Origin: Neocallimastix lanati (nom. inval.) | Lineage: Eukaryota > Neocallimastigomycota > Neocallimastigomycetes > Neocallimastigales > Neocallimastigaceae | Direction: 5' to 3' | DNA: 37,284 nucleotides | NCBI GenBank assembly: GCA_016946835.1 | Contig: JACVTC010000215.1 | Span: forward strand, 140,001-177,284 | Shown here: positions 11,846 to 24,030 of the stretch, piece by piece | Layout: each line of letters begins with the position of its first letter | How positions within the stretch are numbered: the stretch's first letter is position 1 | The notes under the pieces: model-generated | Seen by the model: only the letters and a program-made list of their open reading frames with translations | The model's database searches: none | What the model was told of the DNA's origin: nothing | Program-made: the position numbers and the translations under genes

Positions 11846-11888
11846 AATTGCTCTAGCCTAATAAAATTACTTTTATTAGGCCAGAGCA

Positions 11889-11891
<3 letters not shown>
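11846..11891. repeat. near-perfect inverted repeat with 21-bp arms
   Basis: Arms 11846-11866 (AATTGCTCTAGCCTAATAAA, then A) and 11871-11891 are reverse complements with one mismatch, around a 4-bp loop. The left arm belongs to the ORF2 remnant (homologous to the region near 24400 and 30000). The right arm is therefore an inverted copy at the 5' break of the element. Confidence 0.88.

Positions 11892-11946
<55 letters not shown>
11889..11946. repeat. (TTA)n microsatellite
   Basis: About 19 TTA units directly follow the inverted repeat that ends the ORF2 remnant. The sequence on to 12440 is A/T-only spacer with TTTTAA and AAAAT units. It also holds the 3' flank of the minus-strand RasGEF gene, including AATAAA-type motifs (minus) near 12390 and overlapping the stop codon. 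Confidence 0.9.
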
Positions 11947-11948
<2 letters not shown>

Positions 11949-12440
11949 TTTTTCTATATATCAATATAAATTATTTTTTAATAATGTTATTTTTATTTTA
12001 ATTTTAATTTTAATTTTAATTTTCATTTTTTTTATTTTTATTTTTATTTTTTATTTATTTATTTTTTTTTTTTAAACAATTAATGAAATACTGTACATGA
12101 TTAATTATTAAATATCATCTTATGTTATTATGTGCTATTATTATTTATATAATATATATATATATATATTTTCCAATAAATTGTATAAATAAAATCGATA
12201 GTTTTTATTTTATTTGGAAAAAAAAAAAAAAAAGTATTTATAAAATAAAATGAAAATGAAAAAGTTTTAACAAAAACAAAAACAAAAACAAAACAGAAAA
12301 ATAAAAAAAATAAAAATAAAAATAAAAATAAAAAAATGTTATTATTTTTAAAAACAATATCTATATAATATAAATAATATTTTATATTTAAAAGTTTTAT
12401 TAAAATTATTATTATTAATTATTTTTTTTAATTATTAACT

Positions 12441-12539
12441 TTATTTTTGAATTTTTGGTTCAAGTTTTATTGATCTTTTATAAGCATCCTAAATTAGCGA
12501 AACAATTTATTGTTTCAATAACAAATAAATAAATAAATA

Positions 12540-12579
<40 letters not shown>

Positions 12580-12864
12580 GAAAAAAAGTTAAATATTTAG
12601 TAATTATAAAGTAAATAAATATATATATATATATATATAAATTTAATAAAATAATTAAAAAATATTACCTCATCACTAAGAATTGGTGAATAATTAATAG
12701 CATTAATAATATTTATATTTATTGAGAATGGGTATGGTCTTTATATAATATATATAAATATATTTTTTTTATTAAAAATTATATAATATAATATAATATA
12801 ATTAATTATTATTAATTAATAAAATATGTATTATATATAAAATTCAAAATTTTTTATATTTAAT

Positions 12865-12902
<38 letters not shown>

Positions 12903-14850
12903 TGAATTGAAAGTTTTTAATCATCATAATGATATCACCCATTAATAAATATTTATTAATATTGATGATATCATTACCATTTTCATCCTTTTTAACACCC
13001 TTATTAGCTTCATCGATATATAATAAATCTCTTAAAAATACACCTCTAAATATTATAATAATAAATAAATAAATTTATAAAATAATAATAATAATAAAAA
13101 GATAATATTAATCATATTAGAACTAATAGTAAAGAAAAAAAAAATTTTTTTTTTATTCTTCTATATATATTTTTTAATTTATATAAATATATATATATAT
13201 ATATGTAAGAGTAAAAGTAAAATAAAACAAAAAAAAAAAAAAATAAAATAAACATCATTTTTTTAAATATATATATATTTTATATTATATATTAAATATT
13301 ATAAATTTGAGATAACATTACAAATATGGAACACATGGTAAATCACTCTGTTTTAATGCAGCTCTATAAGCTGAAAAAGATTTTTCTGAATTCATTAGAG
13401 TTTCTAATTCTTTATATTGACGAACACATGTTCTATTTTCAATAACTTGCTTAGTTTGTCTTAATCGTTGAATGGAAACACAATTTATTCCAGCAATAAA
13501 TGCCATCAACGTATTATAATTATTATAATTTCTAAGATGCTGTTATTGTTTTTATTTTTTATATTAAAAAAATAAAAATTAAAAATTAAAAATAAAATTT
13601 AATATATAATACTACTAATACTAACAACAACAACAACAACAACAATAATAATTTAATATATATTATTACTATTATACATTATTAAAAAAAAAATAAAATT
13701 TTTTTTTTTTTTTTTTTTTGGATATTTACTTGAGCAATTTTCATAAATTTTCCTAAAACTTTAGCTCTATGTTTTGCTTTTTTATGTTCAAGAATTTGAG
13801 TCGTTACCCTAATTATATTTAATATAATAAAATAAAATAAAATAAAAAAAATAATAATAATAAAAATAATAATAATAAAAATAATAAAAATAATAGAAAG
13901 TTAGCATATAAATTTATATATTTTTTTAAAAAAAAAAAAAATATATATATATATATATATATTATATGAATAATATATTTATTTTACCATGAAGATATGA
14001 AATTGAAATGTTCAATACTGGCAGCTACTGATAAAGAAGCAACAGAATTTTTATCTCTCTTTCCCCATATATGTTGTAATAAATCACGTGGCTTTTAAAA
14101 ATAATAATAATAAATAAAATAATAAATAGAATAATAAATTGTTTAAAATTTTTTTAATATTTTATATATAAATTTTAACAAAAAAAAAAAAAATATATAT
14201 ATATATATATATACTTTAAATTCATCTTACTTTTATTCTTTTAAAGATTTCAAATTCAATTAAACATAATTGTTGAGCAATTAATGCATTATCTTGACTT
14301 AATATAAATTCTAATGGTTCATTTAAGGACATACTAATGGCATTAGAAAATGAGGATTGTTCTGAATTGAAAAATTGATGACCATGATTACTACTATGAC
14401 TACTATGAGAATGAGAATGGATAGATCCCTTATTTTTAGAATTATTATTATCGTTAGATGTTTTATTATACCTATTAAAAGAATTACTTGAAAATGATTT
14501 ACTATGGCGTTTATTATCGTTATTATCATTATTATTGGAATTATTATTTGATGTTTCATTATTCGTATTAGAGGTTTGAGATTCTGATGAATTACTTTTT
14601 TTATTTTGAATATTCGTTATGTTTAATGCTTCTGTTATAGATATTATATCATTCTATTGATGATTATATATGAAATTATATGTATATAAATATATATAAT
14701 TTATTTTTTAAATAATAACAATAATTAATTATTAATATATTATATATATTAATAATGATAAAAAAAAAAAAAAAATAACCATCAATATAACAATATTACA
14801 TTATATGTAATATGATACTAATAATTATAAACATTAAAAATAAAAATAAA

Positions 14851-14912
<62 letters not shown>

Positions 14913-15347
14913 TTAAAAAATAAAATAAACTAAAATATAATAAAATAAAAAATAATTACTGTATTAGATGAATTGGTGGATGAATTAGTATTGGTTTGAT
15001 GAGATGATTCCAATCCATTATGATTTGGTTTTGCAGTACCTGCTGTATTGGCAGAATTGAATGAATTACCACTACTAGTATTACCTGTTGTAATTGTATT
15101 ACTAGATTTATTAGTACTAGTATTAGTAGAATCAGTTTCATCAATATCTGGTATACCCCATGTGATTACATTTTCATTTGAAATGGCTGGTTGACGGTAA
15201 ATAAGATTTTCTAATTTTGAGCAAACAATTGAAAAAGATGGTCTACAAGAACAAACATCTAAAAATACTTGTAAGGTAAATCTCATTTTTGGATTTTGAA
15301 AATCGGACCAATATTCGGATATCCAATGAATCAAGACATTGCATATT

Positions 15348-15380
<33 letters not shown>

Positions 15381-16607
15381 ATAATAAAAATAATAATAAT
15401 AATATAAATAATAATAATAATAAAAATAATAAAAATAATAGTAATAATAAAAATAATAATAATAATAGTAATAGTAATGATAATATAAAAAAAAAAAAGA
15501 TATGCATGTTATATATTATATATACATAATAATTAAAATATTAATTAATTTATATTATTTATTATATATAGATCTGTAAATATACCTTAACTGAACAGGA
15601 TTAATGGTATTACTATTTTTATTTTCTGGAGTATCATATTGCTCAAATGTATTATACATAAAAAATAATCCGATATAAAAGTTAAGGAATTATTTTATAT
15701 TAAATATAAATATAATTTTATTTAAATTATTAAAATAAATAATTATTGTTATAATAATAGTAACAATAATAATAATAATAAAAGGATATCTATCCATTAA
15801 TAAATCTAATAATTCACTTGGTCTTAAAAATTTTCTATAAAATATTAAAAATATTTTTGTAAATTCGATTTCTACATTATATATATACAATTTATAATTA
15901 TAATTAGATTAGTTTAATGTATAAATATAATATATAATTATTGTTTTTTTTTTTTTTATTATTATTTTAATATTCTACTTATTCATTTAATTTTATTTTT
16001 TACTTTTTTTTTTTTTTTTTTTTTATTTTATTTTCTATTATATATATATTAATATCATTTATATTTTATTAATAATATTTTATTTACCTTGTGAACCCTC
16101 TGAAGTCATTCTTTCAATTAATTTATTTACAGAATAATCATTTTCTGTGGTTCCCAGGGCTTGATAACTGGAATTTTTGTAATTGTCGACAATATCTCCT
16201 TCATGAATTTCATCATTACCGAGATCCCTATAGAGCACAGTGAATATATGAAGTTGAAATAATAATCGATATAAAAATAGTTTAATTTACTTTATTTAAT
16301 ATAAAACTATGTAATTTATTTAATCATTTAATTGATTGTTTTAATTGATTATCTATTTATCATTATTTTTATTTTTATTTTTATTATTCCTTTGTAAAAA
16401 TTTATTTATTTCTATAAAAAAAATTATAATAATAATAAGTATTTAAAACTTACAAAATATCAAAACCATGAATATTAGAACCTTTTGGAATTTTTAAAGA
16501 ACGCATTTTCATATTTAATAATGTCTTTTTTCTCTTATTTTCTTGTTCTTCTAATTCCACCGTTGATTCTGTTATTTCACGACTTTTTGGTTGTTCATCA
16601 TCTATAA

Positions 16608-16645
<38 letters not shown>

Positions 16646-17693
16646 AAAATTATTAAAATAATAATTTAATATTAATAGTTATGATGAAAAAAAATAATAA
16701 TAATAAATAAGAAGAGAAACTCTTATTTATTTATTTATATAAAAAAATATTTAAATATATATATATATATTTACTTTCTATAGTATCTTCATCTGTTTTT
16801 AAACTTGAAGAAGTCAAGTTAGAATTAACAATTGAAGAAGACGAACTATTATTAGCTGTATATTCTGTTTCACTTTCATCATCAATTGATAAACGATAAA
16901 AATTGGCTATAGGGTACATTACAACGTCAGAATCTAATTGAAGTTTGGAATAATTACTTTCATTTTTTAATATTTCTAATGGGTTATACGTGGGTTGAAC
17001 TGTATACTTTTGATTTGATTCAATTACAACTTTATATATTAAAAAAAGAAAAAAGTTAACATTAATATTCACACTTTTTTTTTTTTTTTAATTAATTTTT
17101 ATTTATCTTACTATTATAAAAATACTTTTATTTTTTTATAAAGTTTTATATATCTTAACTATTATAAAAATACTTTTATTTAAAAGAAAAAAAAATTTTT
17201 TTTTTAAATTTATTAAATATTGAATAAGGTTTAAGGTTACCTTTATTTTTTATAATCATTTCAAGAAAAACTTCAAAAAACATTTTCACTTGTTCTTCAA
17301 TAGCAGCAATATTTATTTCAATAAAAGGAACATTAAAAATTTGAGCAATTTTTACCCCAGCCTTACGTTTAATTTCTCGCTTTTTTTCATTAGAATTTGC
17401 TTTACAACCAACTAAAAAAGTTGAAAGGGAATTTTTTGAGAATGCAGCTTTAAATAAAAAATTTTGGATAAATGTTAATTATTTTTATTTAAAATTGTAA
17501 TTAAAAAAAAAAAAAAAATAAAAGTTTATTCAGAAAATTTGTATACCTAAAACATCAGTAATATCTGTTAATGATGATTTATTAGTTACATCATAACATA
17601 TAATAACGCCATTTATTGAATTTGGTAGCTATTATTTATTTTTATAAAAAAAAAAAAATTTAAATATTTATATTTCTTTAGTAATTTAATTTT

Positions 17694-17757
<64 letters not shown>

Positions 17758-18052
17758 TATTAATAGGTTTAAATTAATAAAACTATTTTAAACATCTTGA
17801 AATGAAATATATCTACCTTTGACCATAAAATTTCGCCATTTTCATAAATATTATCATTTATTTCAACAATATTAATAGCGTATTCAAAACAATTTTTTAA
17901 TATATATAATGTTGTACAATTGACATTATCTATTTAAATTAGTAATTAATAAATTTTAGTTAAATTATTATATAAAATATTATTAATTATTTTATTATTT
18001 AATAATAATTATATATTAAATTAATAAAAATATTTATAAAAGATATTCAACA

Positions 18053-18095
<43 letters not shown>

Positions 18096-18269
18096 ATATA
18101 TATCTATATATATCTATAATATATAATAGTTAATTTTACTTTCTGGAATATCGATTTTTTGATATAAATTTTTCAAGGTATTAACAACAGTAGTTTTTCC
18201 TACTCCAGGATTACCAATTATAATAACATTAAATACATCACTATTCATAGCTATATTTTGACTTAACAT
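12441..18269 (-). CDS. RasGEF protein with N-terminal Ras-like GTPase domain (about 906 aa, ~18 exons)
   Basis: Exons, 5' to 3' on the minus strand: 18269-18140, 17929-17817, 17628-17547, 17447-17241, 17029-16775, 16610-16454, 16227-16088, 15871-15765, 15641-15586, 15347-14960, 14653-14231, 14091-13988, 13808-13730, 13539-13322, 13045-12902, 12738-12669, 12488-12441. A further split is possible. All introns are GT-AG, 99-306 bp, A+T-rich, with matching phases. Residues 1-177 are Ras-like: P-loop GNPGVGKT (19-26), GVIICYDVTNKSS (88-100), VGCKAN at the NKxD position (121-126). An Asn/Ser-rich linker follows. The REM domain spans about 345-445 (FLRPSELLDLLMDRY, LRICNVLIHWI). A His/Ser/Asn-rich linker leads to the catalytic RasGEF domain, about 650-906 (AQQLCLIEFEIF, HFNFISSWV, FMKIAQHLRNYNNYN, PCVPYLGVFLRD, SIKLEP). 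It should swap GDP for GTP on a Ras protein at membranes. The intron at 15642-15764 is the weak point of the model. Confidence 0.88.
15642..15764 (-). other. proposed weak-donor intron (or in-frame stop) in the REM domain of the RasGEF gene
   Basis: Without splicing here, the frame 15871-15586 keeps phase but meets TAA at 15690-15692, just after DLLMDRYPF and a run of Ile codons. Removing 123 bp from GTTACT to TTTGAG keeps frame and deletes the stop, joining IIII to QYDTPENK. The donor GTTACT is unlike the GTA donors of every other intron in the gene. Alternatives are a mutated acceptor just before TTCCTTAAC (the sequence there is ATAA where ATAG would be expected), which would mean a damaged allele, or a sequencing error. 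Confidence 0.5.
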
Positions 18270-19378
18270 TTTGTAAATTTGTGAACTTTATAGAAATTGT
18301 TTAAATTTTAATAATAATTAACAAGAACAGAATTAAATATTTTTGGTATATATGAAATAAAATTGAAGTGCTTTATATATAGGAGTTTGAATGTTTTCTT
18401 TATTTATTATTCTGATTAAATTAATATATACAAATATAAATATTATAAAAAAAAAAATAAAAAAAAATAAAAAAAAAATAAAAAAAAAAAAATAATGAAA
18501 AAAAAAAAAAGTTTTATACTATATATATACTATATATACTTTTATTTTTATTTTTATTTTTTTTTTTTTTTTACTTTTGTAAATTATTTTGTTGATAGTA
18601 TTTTTTATTTTTATGAAAAATAATCAGAAAAAAAAAATTTTTTTTTTCTTTTTTTTTTATATTGAATTGTGCTTCAAAAGTTGATTTACTGAGTTTATTT
18701 GTAAAAAGTAAGAAAATTTGAAGTAAACAGAAAAAAATAAAATTTTATTTACAAATATTTATTTTATTATTAAGACTATTTCTTGGTTGGCAAAAGAACT
18801 AGTTATTAATATAGTAATTTTTAGGATTTAACTTTTGGTTTTTTAAATTTTAAATAATCTTTTTTCTTTTTTAAGTTGTTTTCTATGAAAAGAAAAATAT
18901 AAAATACTTTTATTTTTTTTTCTTGATAAAAATAATTTACTTTATTTCTTTAAAAGAAGTTCATATTTAAATATAAGAAAATTATTTAAAAATAAAATAA
19001 AAAATAAAATAAAATAATAAATGAATTTTTATTTGATTAGATTTTATTGTCTTGGTGTAATTGTCTATTTTACTTCCTAAGAATAATAATAAATTATTTT
19101 TCTTTAATAAAATTCAAAAAATTTTTATAATAAATTAAATTAATTCATACGATCTTTTATAAAATTTTTTTTTCTTTTTTTTTTATTCTTTTTTTATTTA
19201 TTTATATTAAAAAAAAAAAAAAATTAATTTTTTTTTTCAAATATCAAATTACCTAATTAATTTAATAAATGGTATCATATATTCTTTTAATTATGTAATA
19301 TATTTGAATCAAGTAAATTAAATTAAAATAACATCTATTTCAATTAAAAATTTGATAATTATCATATATTAATTGATA

Positions 19379-19400
<22 letters not shown>
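18270..19400. other. A+T-rich 5' flank of the RasGEF gene
   Basis: Upstream of the RasGEF start (minus strand) lie oligo-A/T tracts such as 18449-18495 and 18541-18572, the usual look of dictyostelid promoter DNA. No coding sequence is recognisable, and no specific TATA box or initiator can be assigned. Confidence 0.5.
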
Positions 19401-19411
<11 letters not shown>

Positions 19412-19439
19412 GTTGGTTCTAATTAATAATAATCATCAT

Positions 19440-19565
19440 TAATTAATAATCATCATCATAATAAATAATTAATAATCATAATTAATAATAATCATAAATA
19501 ATAATAATCATCATAAATAATAATAATCATCATAAATAATAATAATCATCATAAATAATAATATT
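19440..19565. repeat. 18-bp tandem repeat (AATAATAATCATCATAAA)
   Basis: Several imperfect, then about four near-perfect, units of AATAATAATCATCATAAA occur in tandem. They are followed by an inverted ATTATT run. Non-coding as far as can be seen. Confidence 0.75.
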
Positions 19566-20455
19566 ATTATTATTATTTTAAAACTTTTTTTTTATTAAAT
19601 AAAAGTTATATTTAAAAAGTAATACTTTATAATATTTGAAATGTGGAAAATATTTTAACTAATTAATTAATAAATGAATATATATATATATAGATAAATA
19701 AATATAAATAAATAAATATAAATAAATAAATTAATATACAAAAGAAGTTTAAATTCTTTTTTTTTTTTAATTAAATTAAATAAATTTTATTTATTATTAT
19801 TTATTTATTTAATTACTTCACTTTATGTCTTTTTTTTTTTTTTTTTTTTGCACCTTCCAAATAAAAATTTTAACTTGCCTAAAAATCGATCGATGATAGT
19901 CATTAAAGAATTAGAGAAAAAAAAAGTCTCTCCAAAAAATACATGCAACAATAAAATAAAAATAAAACAAAAAAAAAAAAAAAAAAATTTGGCAAAATCT
20001 TAAAATTATTCCGCATCTGATATCATCTTTTTATTTTTTATTTTATTTTGAAGGCATATGCTGACACATAACTATTCAGTAACCCTTTCCAATATAATCA
20101 TTAATAGACATAATAATCTTTTTTTTTTTTTTTACTATATAATAATCCCTAATTATATATATATATCATTTCAATTAATCAATTGTTATTATCATATATT
20201 ATTATTATTATTATTATAATTTTAAAAGGTTTGAAGGTCAGTGTTAAAAAAAATTATTATGAAATCAATGTATATTCAACTATTTTTTTTTTTTTTTTAG
20301 AGAATAATTATAATTAGAAATTAATGGGAATTTAACAAAACCAACCTTCATGTTTTCTTTTTTTTCTTTTTTTTTTTTATACTGTTGCCTTATTACTAAC
20401 AAGAAAAAAAAAATTTAAAATAAAATAAAAAATTATTATTAATATTAATTTTAAA
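19566..20455. other. A+T-rich spacer, no recognised feature
   Basis: Two short stretches have more mixed composition (19850-19925 with ATCGATCGATGATAG, and 20050-20100), but neither keeps an open frame or a known motif. They may be eroded coding or element sequence. Confidence 0.4.
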
Positions 20456-20770
20456 TTATATACAATATATATACAATAGATAGAAATATATTGAATATAT
20501 TGAATATATAATATACAAAATATATATATAATATATACATAATTTATAAAATATTATAAAATATATATAAAATATTATAAAATATACAAAATATATATAA
20601 AATATACAAAATATATATAAAATATATATAAACAATAGATAGAAAATATATATAAAATATATAAAATATTATAATATATATAAAATATATAAAATATTAT
20701 AATATATATAAAATATTATAAAATATTATAAAATATTATAAAATATTATAAAATATTATAAAATATACAG
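20456..20770. repeat. ATATA-rich tandem repeats (AAAATATTAT and AAAATATATAT units)
   Basis: Short units of the kind AAAATATTAT (about 20700-20765) and AAAATATATATA (about 20515-20700) run in tandem with small variations. Simple-sequence DNA. Confidence 0.8.
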
Positions 20771-21287
20771 AATATAAAAAGATTAAAACACAAATAGTTA
20801 AAAGTACTATAAACTATTTATTTATGTATTTATTTTTTATCCATTTATTTATTAATTTATTAATTGTTAAAGTTTGGTAAATTGTTTTTTATCTTTTTTT
20901 TTTTTTTTCATTTATGATTATCATCATCTATCGTTTTTTTTTGTATTCAAATTCTATAGTACACTATAAACAAAATATATGCATGAAAGAATTACACATA
21001 TATTAATTCATATAAGATATTATATTACTTAAATAAATCATTGGAATAAATTTACACAAATAATAACTCTATTATTTATGGATTCTATTGAATAAGAAAT
21101 AAGAAATAAACAGAATAAATAAATAAATAAATAAATAATTATATTAATAAATAAATAACTATTAATAACTATATTAATAATAAATAAATAAATAAATAAA
21201 TAAACAATTGAGGAATTAATAATTAGTAATTAATAAATAAATAATTAGTAAATAAATGATGAATAATAATTAATAAAAAGTATAACA

Positions 21288-21318
<31 letters not shown>

Positions 21319-22200
21319 GTAATAAATATATATATATCTTAAATCAACTTACTATTTATTTATGTATTCACGAATATTTTGCTTTACTTATCTAATTATT
21401 TATTTATTTATTATTAATTCATTTATTTATTTATTAATATAATTAATATAATTATTTATTTATCTAATTAATTAATTATTTATTTATCTATCTAATTATT
21501 AATATATTTATTTATTTATCTAATTATTAATATATTTATTTATTTATTAATATAATTAATTAATTAATTATTTATTTATTTATTTATTGATCAAATTAAT
21601 TTTTTTTTTTTTTGTTTGTATATTCTCTATTATTTATTATTAATTCAACTACTAGTTAAATATTTATGTATGGAAAAGTTATAAAAAAAAAGAAATAAAA
21701 AAAGTATTTTAAGCAAACCATTTTGAGAAATGTTACCACTAAATAAAATTTTATAAATAAAAGTTTTATTAATTAATTATTTCAATACAAATAAAATAAA
21801 ATAAAATAAAAAACAAAATAAAATAAAAAATTTCTTCTTTTTTTTTTTTTTTTTTTTAATTTAAATTTTTTAATTATCTCATGAAAAGAAAAATTTAAAT
21901 TTCTTTTATTTATTCTTTTTTTTTTTTTTTTTAATTTTAATGATTCTTTTTTTATATTAGGATTTATATTAAAATTAAAGATTAATAATTTATTATTCAA
22001 TTATTAATAAATACTTTTTTTTATTATTTATTATTTATTAATAAATACTCTTTTTTATTATTTATTAATAAATAGAAATAATAAAAGGTTTATAAATTTC
22101 TTCTTATTATTTAATATCAATTTAGTTAATTACTTGGATTTAAAATGTTTATAATTATTTAATTATTTAATTATTCGTTATTTGTTACCTTTATAAACAT
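20771..22200. other. A+T-rich spacer dominated by AATA/TTTA repeats
   Basis: Includes (AATA)n around 21115-21210, (AAT)n at 21290-21315, and (TTTA/ATTA)n around 21390-21590, which are broadly reverse complements of one another. A 72-codon minus-strand frame at 21782-22000 is Lys/Asn/Phe-rich low-complexity sequence and is not called as a gene. Confidence 0.5.
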
Positions 22201-22201
22201 T

Positions 22202-23386
22202 ATTGGTAAATAATCAATTATTTTGAAGTTCATTACTATAAATTCAATCTGATTATTTACCAATATATAGTAATGAACTTCAAAATAATTAAATAATAAT
22301 TAAATAAATAATTAGATAATTAGATAATTGAATAATAAATAATTAAATAATTAAATAATTAAATAATTAAATAATTAAATAATTAAATAATTAAATAATT
22401 AAATAATGAATAATTAAATAATTAAATAATAAAAAGAGTATTTATTAATAAATAAATAAATAATAAAAAAAAAAAATAGCCGTCATAATACTAAAAAAAA
22501 AACATTCTATGAAACATTTTTAATTAAAATATGATTATATTAAATTTTTATTTCTCATTTCTCAAATTTTTAATAGTCATTGGTCAATTTTTTTACTTTT
22601 ATATTTATTTAATTATTTATTATTTATTATTCAATTATTTATTAATAAATACTCTTTTTATTATTTATTATTTATTATTTATTATTTATTATTTATTATT
22701 TATTAATAAATACTCTTTTTAATATTTATTATTTATTATTTATTATTTATTATTTATTAATAAATATACTTTTTATTATTTATTATTCATTATCTATATT
22801 ATTATTTATTATTTATTATTTATTATTTATTAATAAATATACTTTTTATTATTTATTATTCATTATCTATATTATTATTTATTATTTATTATTTATTATT
22901 TATTATTTATTATTTATTATTTATTATTTATTATTTATTAATAAATACTCTTTTTATTATTTATTATTTATTATTTATTATTCAATTATTTAATTATTTA
23001 TTATTCAATTATTTATTAATAAATACTCTTTTTTATTATTTATTATTTATTATTCAATTATTTAATTATTTATTATTTATTATTTATTATTTATTATTTA
23101 TTATTTATTATTTATTAATAAATACTCTTTTTATTATTTATTATTTATTATTTATTATTTATTATTTATTAATAAATACTCTTTTTATTATTTATTATTT
23201 ATTATTTATGATTTATGATTTATTATTTATTAATAAATACTCTTTTTATTATTTATTATTTATTATTTATCAGTTATTATTTATGATTTAATTATTTAAT
23301 TATTTAATTATTTAATTATTTAATTATCTAATTATTTAATTATTTTGAAGTTCATTACTATAAATTCAATCTGATTACTTACCAAT
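22202..23386. repeat. foldback (inverted-repeat) structure with minisatellite centre
   Basis: A 23-bp sequence (AATTATTTTGAAGTTCATTA, then CTA) occurs at 22216-22238, inverted at 22268-22290, and direct again at 23338-23360. The first unit is itself bounded by perfect 15-bp inverted repeats ATTGGTAAATAATCA (22202-22216) and TGATTATTTACCAAT (22250-22264). Inside the outer pair, (AAATAATT)n on the left mirrors (AATTATTT)n on the right. The centre (22600-23290) is an ATTATTT minisatellite punctuated by TTAATAAATACTCTTTTT about every 70-100 bp. It resembles a foldback transposon or MITE, but no transposase is present. Confidence 0.75.
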
Positions 23387-23399
23387 TATGGTAAATGTA

Positions 23400-24030
23400 G
23401 ACATATTTATACATAATTTTTTTCCGTTTTTTTTTTTTTTTTTTTTAAATAAAAATTTCTTTTCTAAATTTCAAAATAAATTTTGTGTCACAAGTTCAGT
23501 ATATCCTCTTCCATCCAAAAATGGTAATTAAACTTAAAAAGGATGTTTTATGAAGTTGATTAATTGTTCAAATTAATATTTAATAATTATTTTAATAATT
23601 ATTCATTAATTACTTTAATGATCAATGTTGTTAATTAGCTATATATAGCTAAATTTATTATTTATTTTTCTACATTTAGTTAATAAATTTAAAATAATTT
23701 TTGCTTTTTTATTATTTTGAATAATTAAATATTATAGAGAATATGTAAATATAGAAATAAATTTAATAGAATAGAGTAACGGATTATCTAAAGTTTTTGT
23801 TTTTATTTTTTATTAAAAAAAATAAAATAATAACATATAGGTGTTATTTTAATATATATATACATATATACATATGTGTGTTATTTTAATATATAGATAC
23901 ATATATGATAAAATAATCATTGAAGAAAACTATTTATTCCTAATAGATATTATTTATTTTATCAAAAAGTATTAAATACTTTTTAATATCTTATTATTAT
24001 TATTATTATTTTATTTTTTAATAAAATCGT
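23400..24030. other. A+T-rich spacer, no recognised gene
   Basis: Contains two related copies of a GTGTTATTTTAATATATA sequence near 23842 and 23878, and a TAGCTATATATAGCTA palindrome at 23636-23651. No open frame of interest. Confidence 0.5.

Larger units (their letters stand above)
9741..11866 (-). pseudogene. L1/TRE-type non-LTR retrotransposon ORF2, 3' half, with nested insertions
   Basis: Read on the minus strand, RT sequence starts near 11866 (QFGFRNKEESVY around 11830), continues to a thumb block SIYLGIPFSDDLLLEH near 11240, and reaches a C-terminal zinc knuckle in the open stretch 10359-10030. There CPKYCPCCGEDKQ...HWIFKC gives CX2C...HX4C, followed by FLLGR. That combination is typical of L1-clade ORF2 proteins, the class to which Dictyostelium TRE elements belong. 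A weaker C-terminal match (CCAAGAGCGTCGACG, minus) lies at 9744-9760. The copy is broken by stops, an approximately 300-bp extra segment (10360-10690) and a 243-bp insertion (11436-11678). ORF2 copies the element RNA into the genome; this one cannot. Confidence 0.75.

Noticed and set aside
15296-15529. Asn-rich plus-strand frame
   Set aside because: Antisense to a RasGEF exon and the A+T-rich intron next to it; its residues come from poly(T) and AAT repeats.
22531-22722. Hydrophobic 63-codon frame
   Set aside because: Made of ATTATTT minisatellite sequence (YYLLFI repeats).
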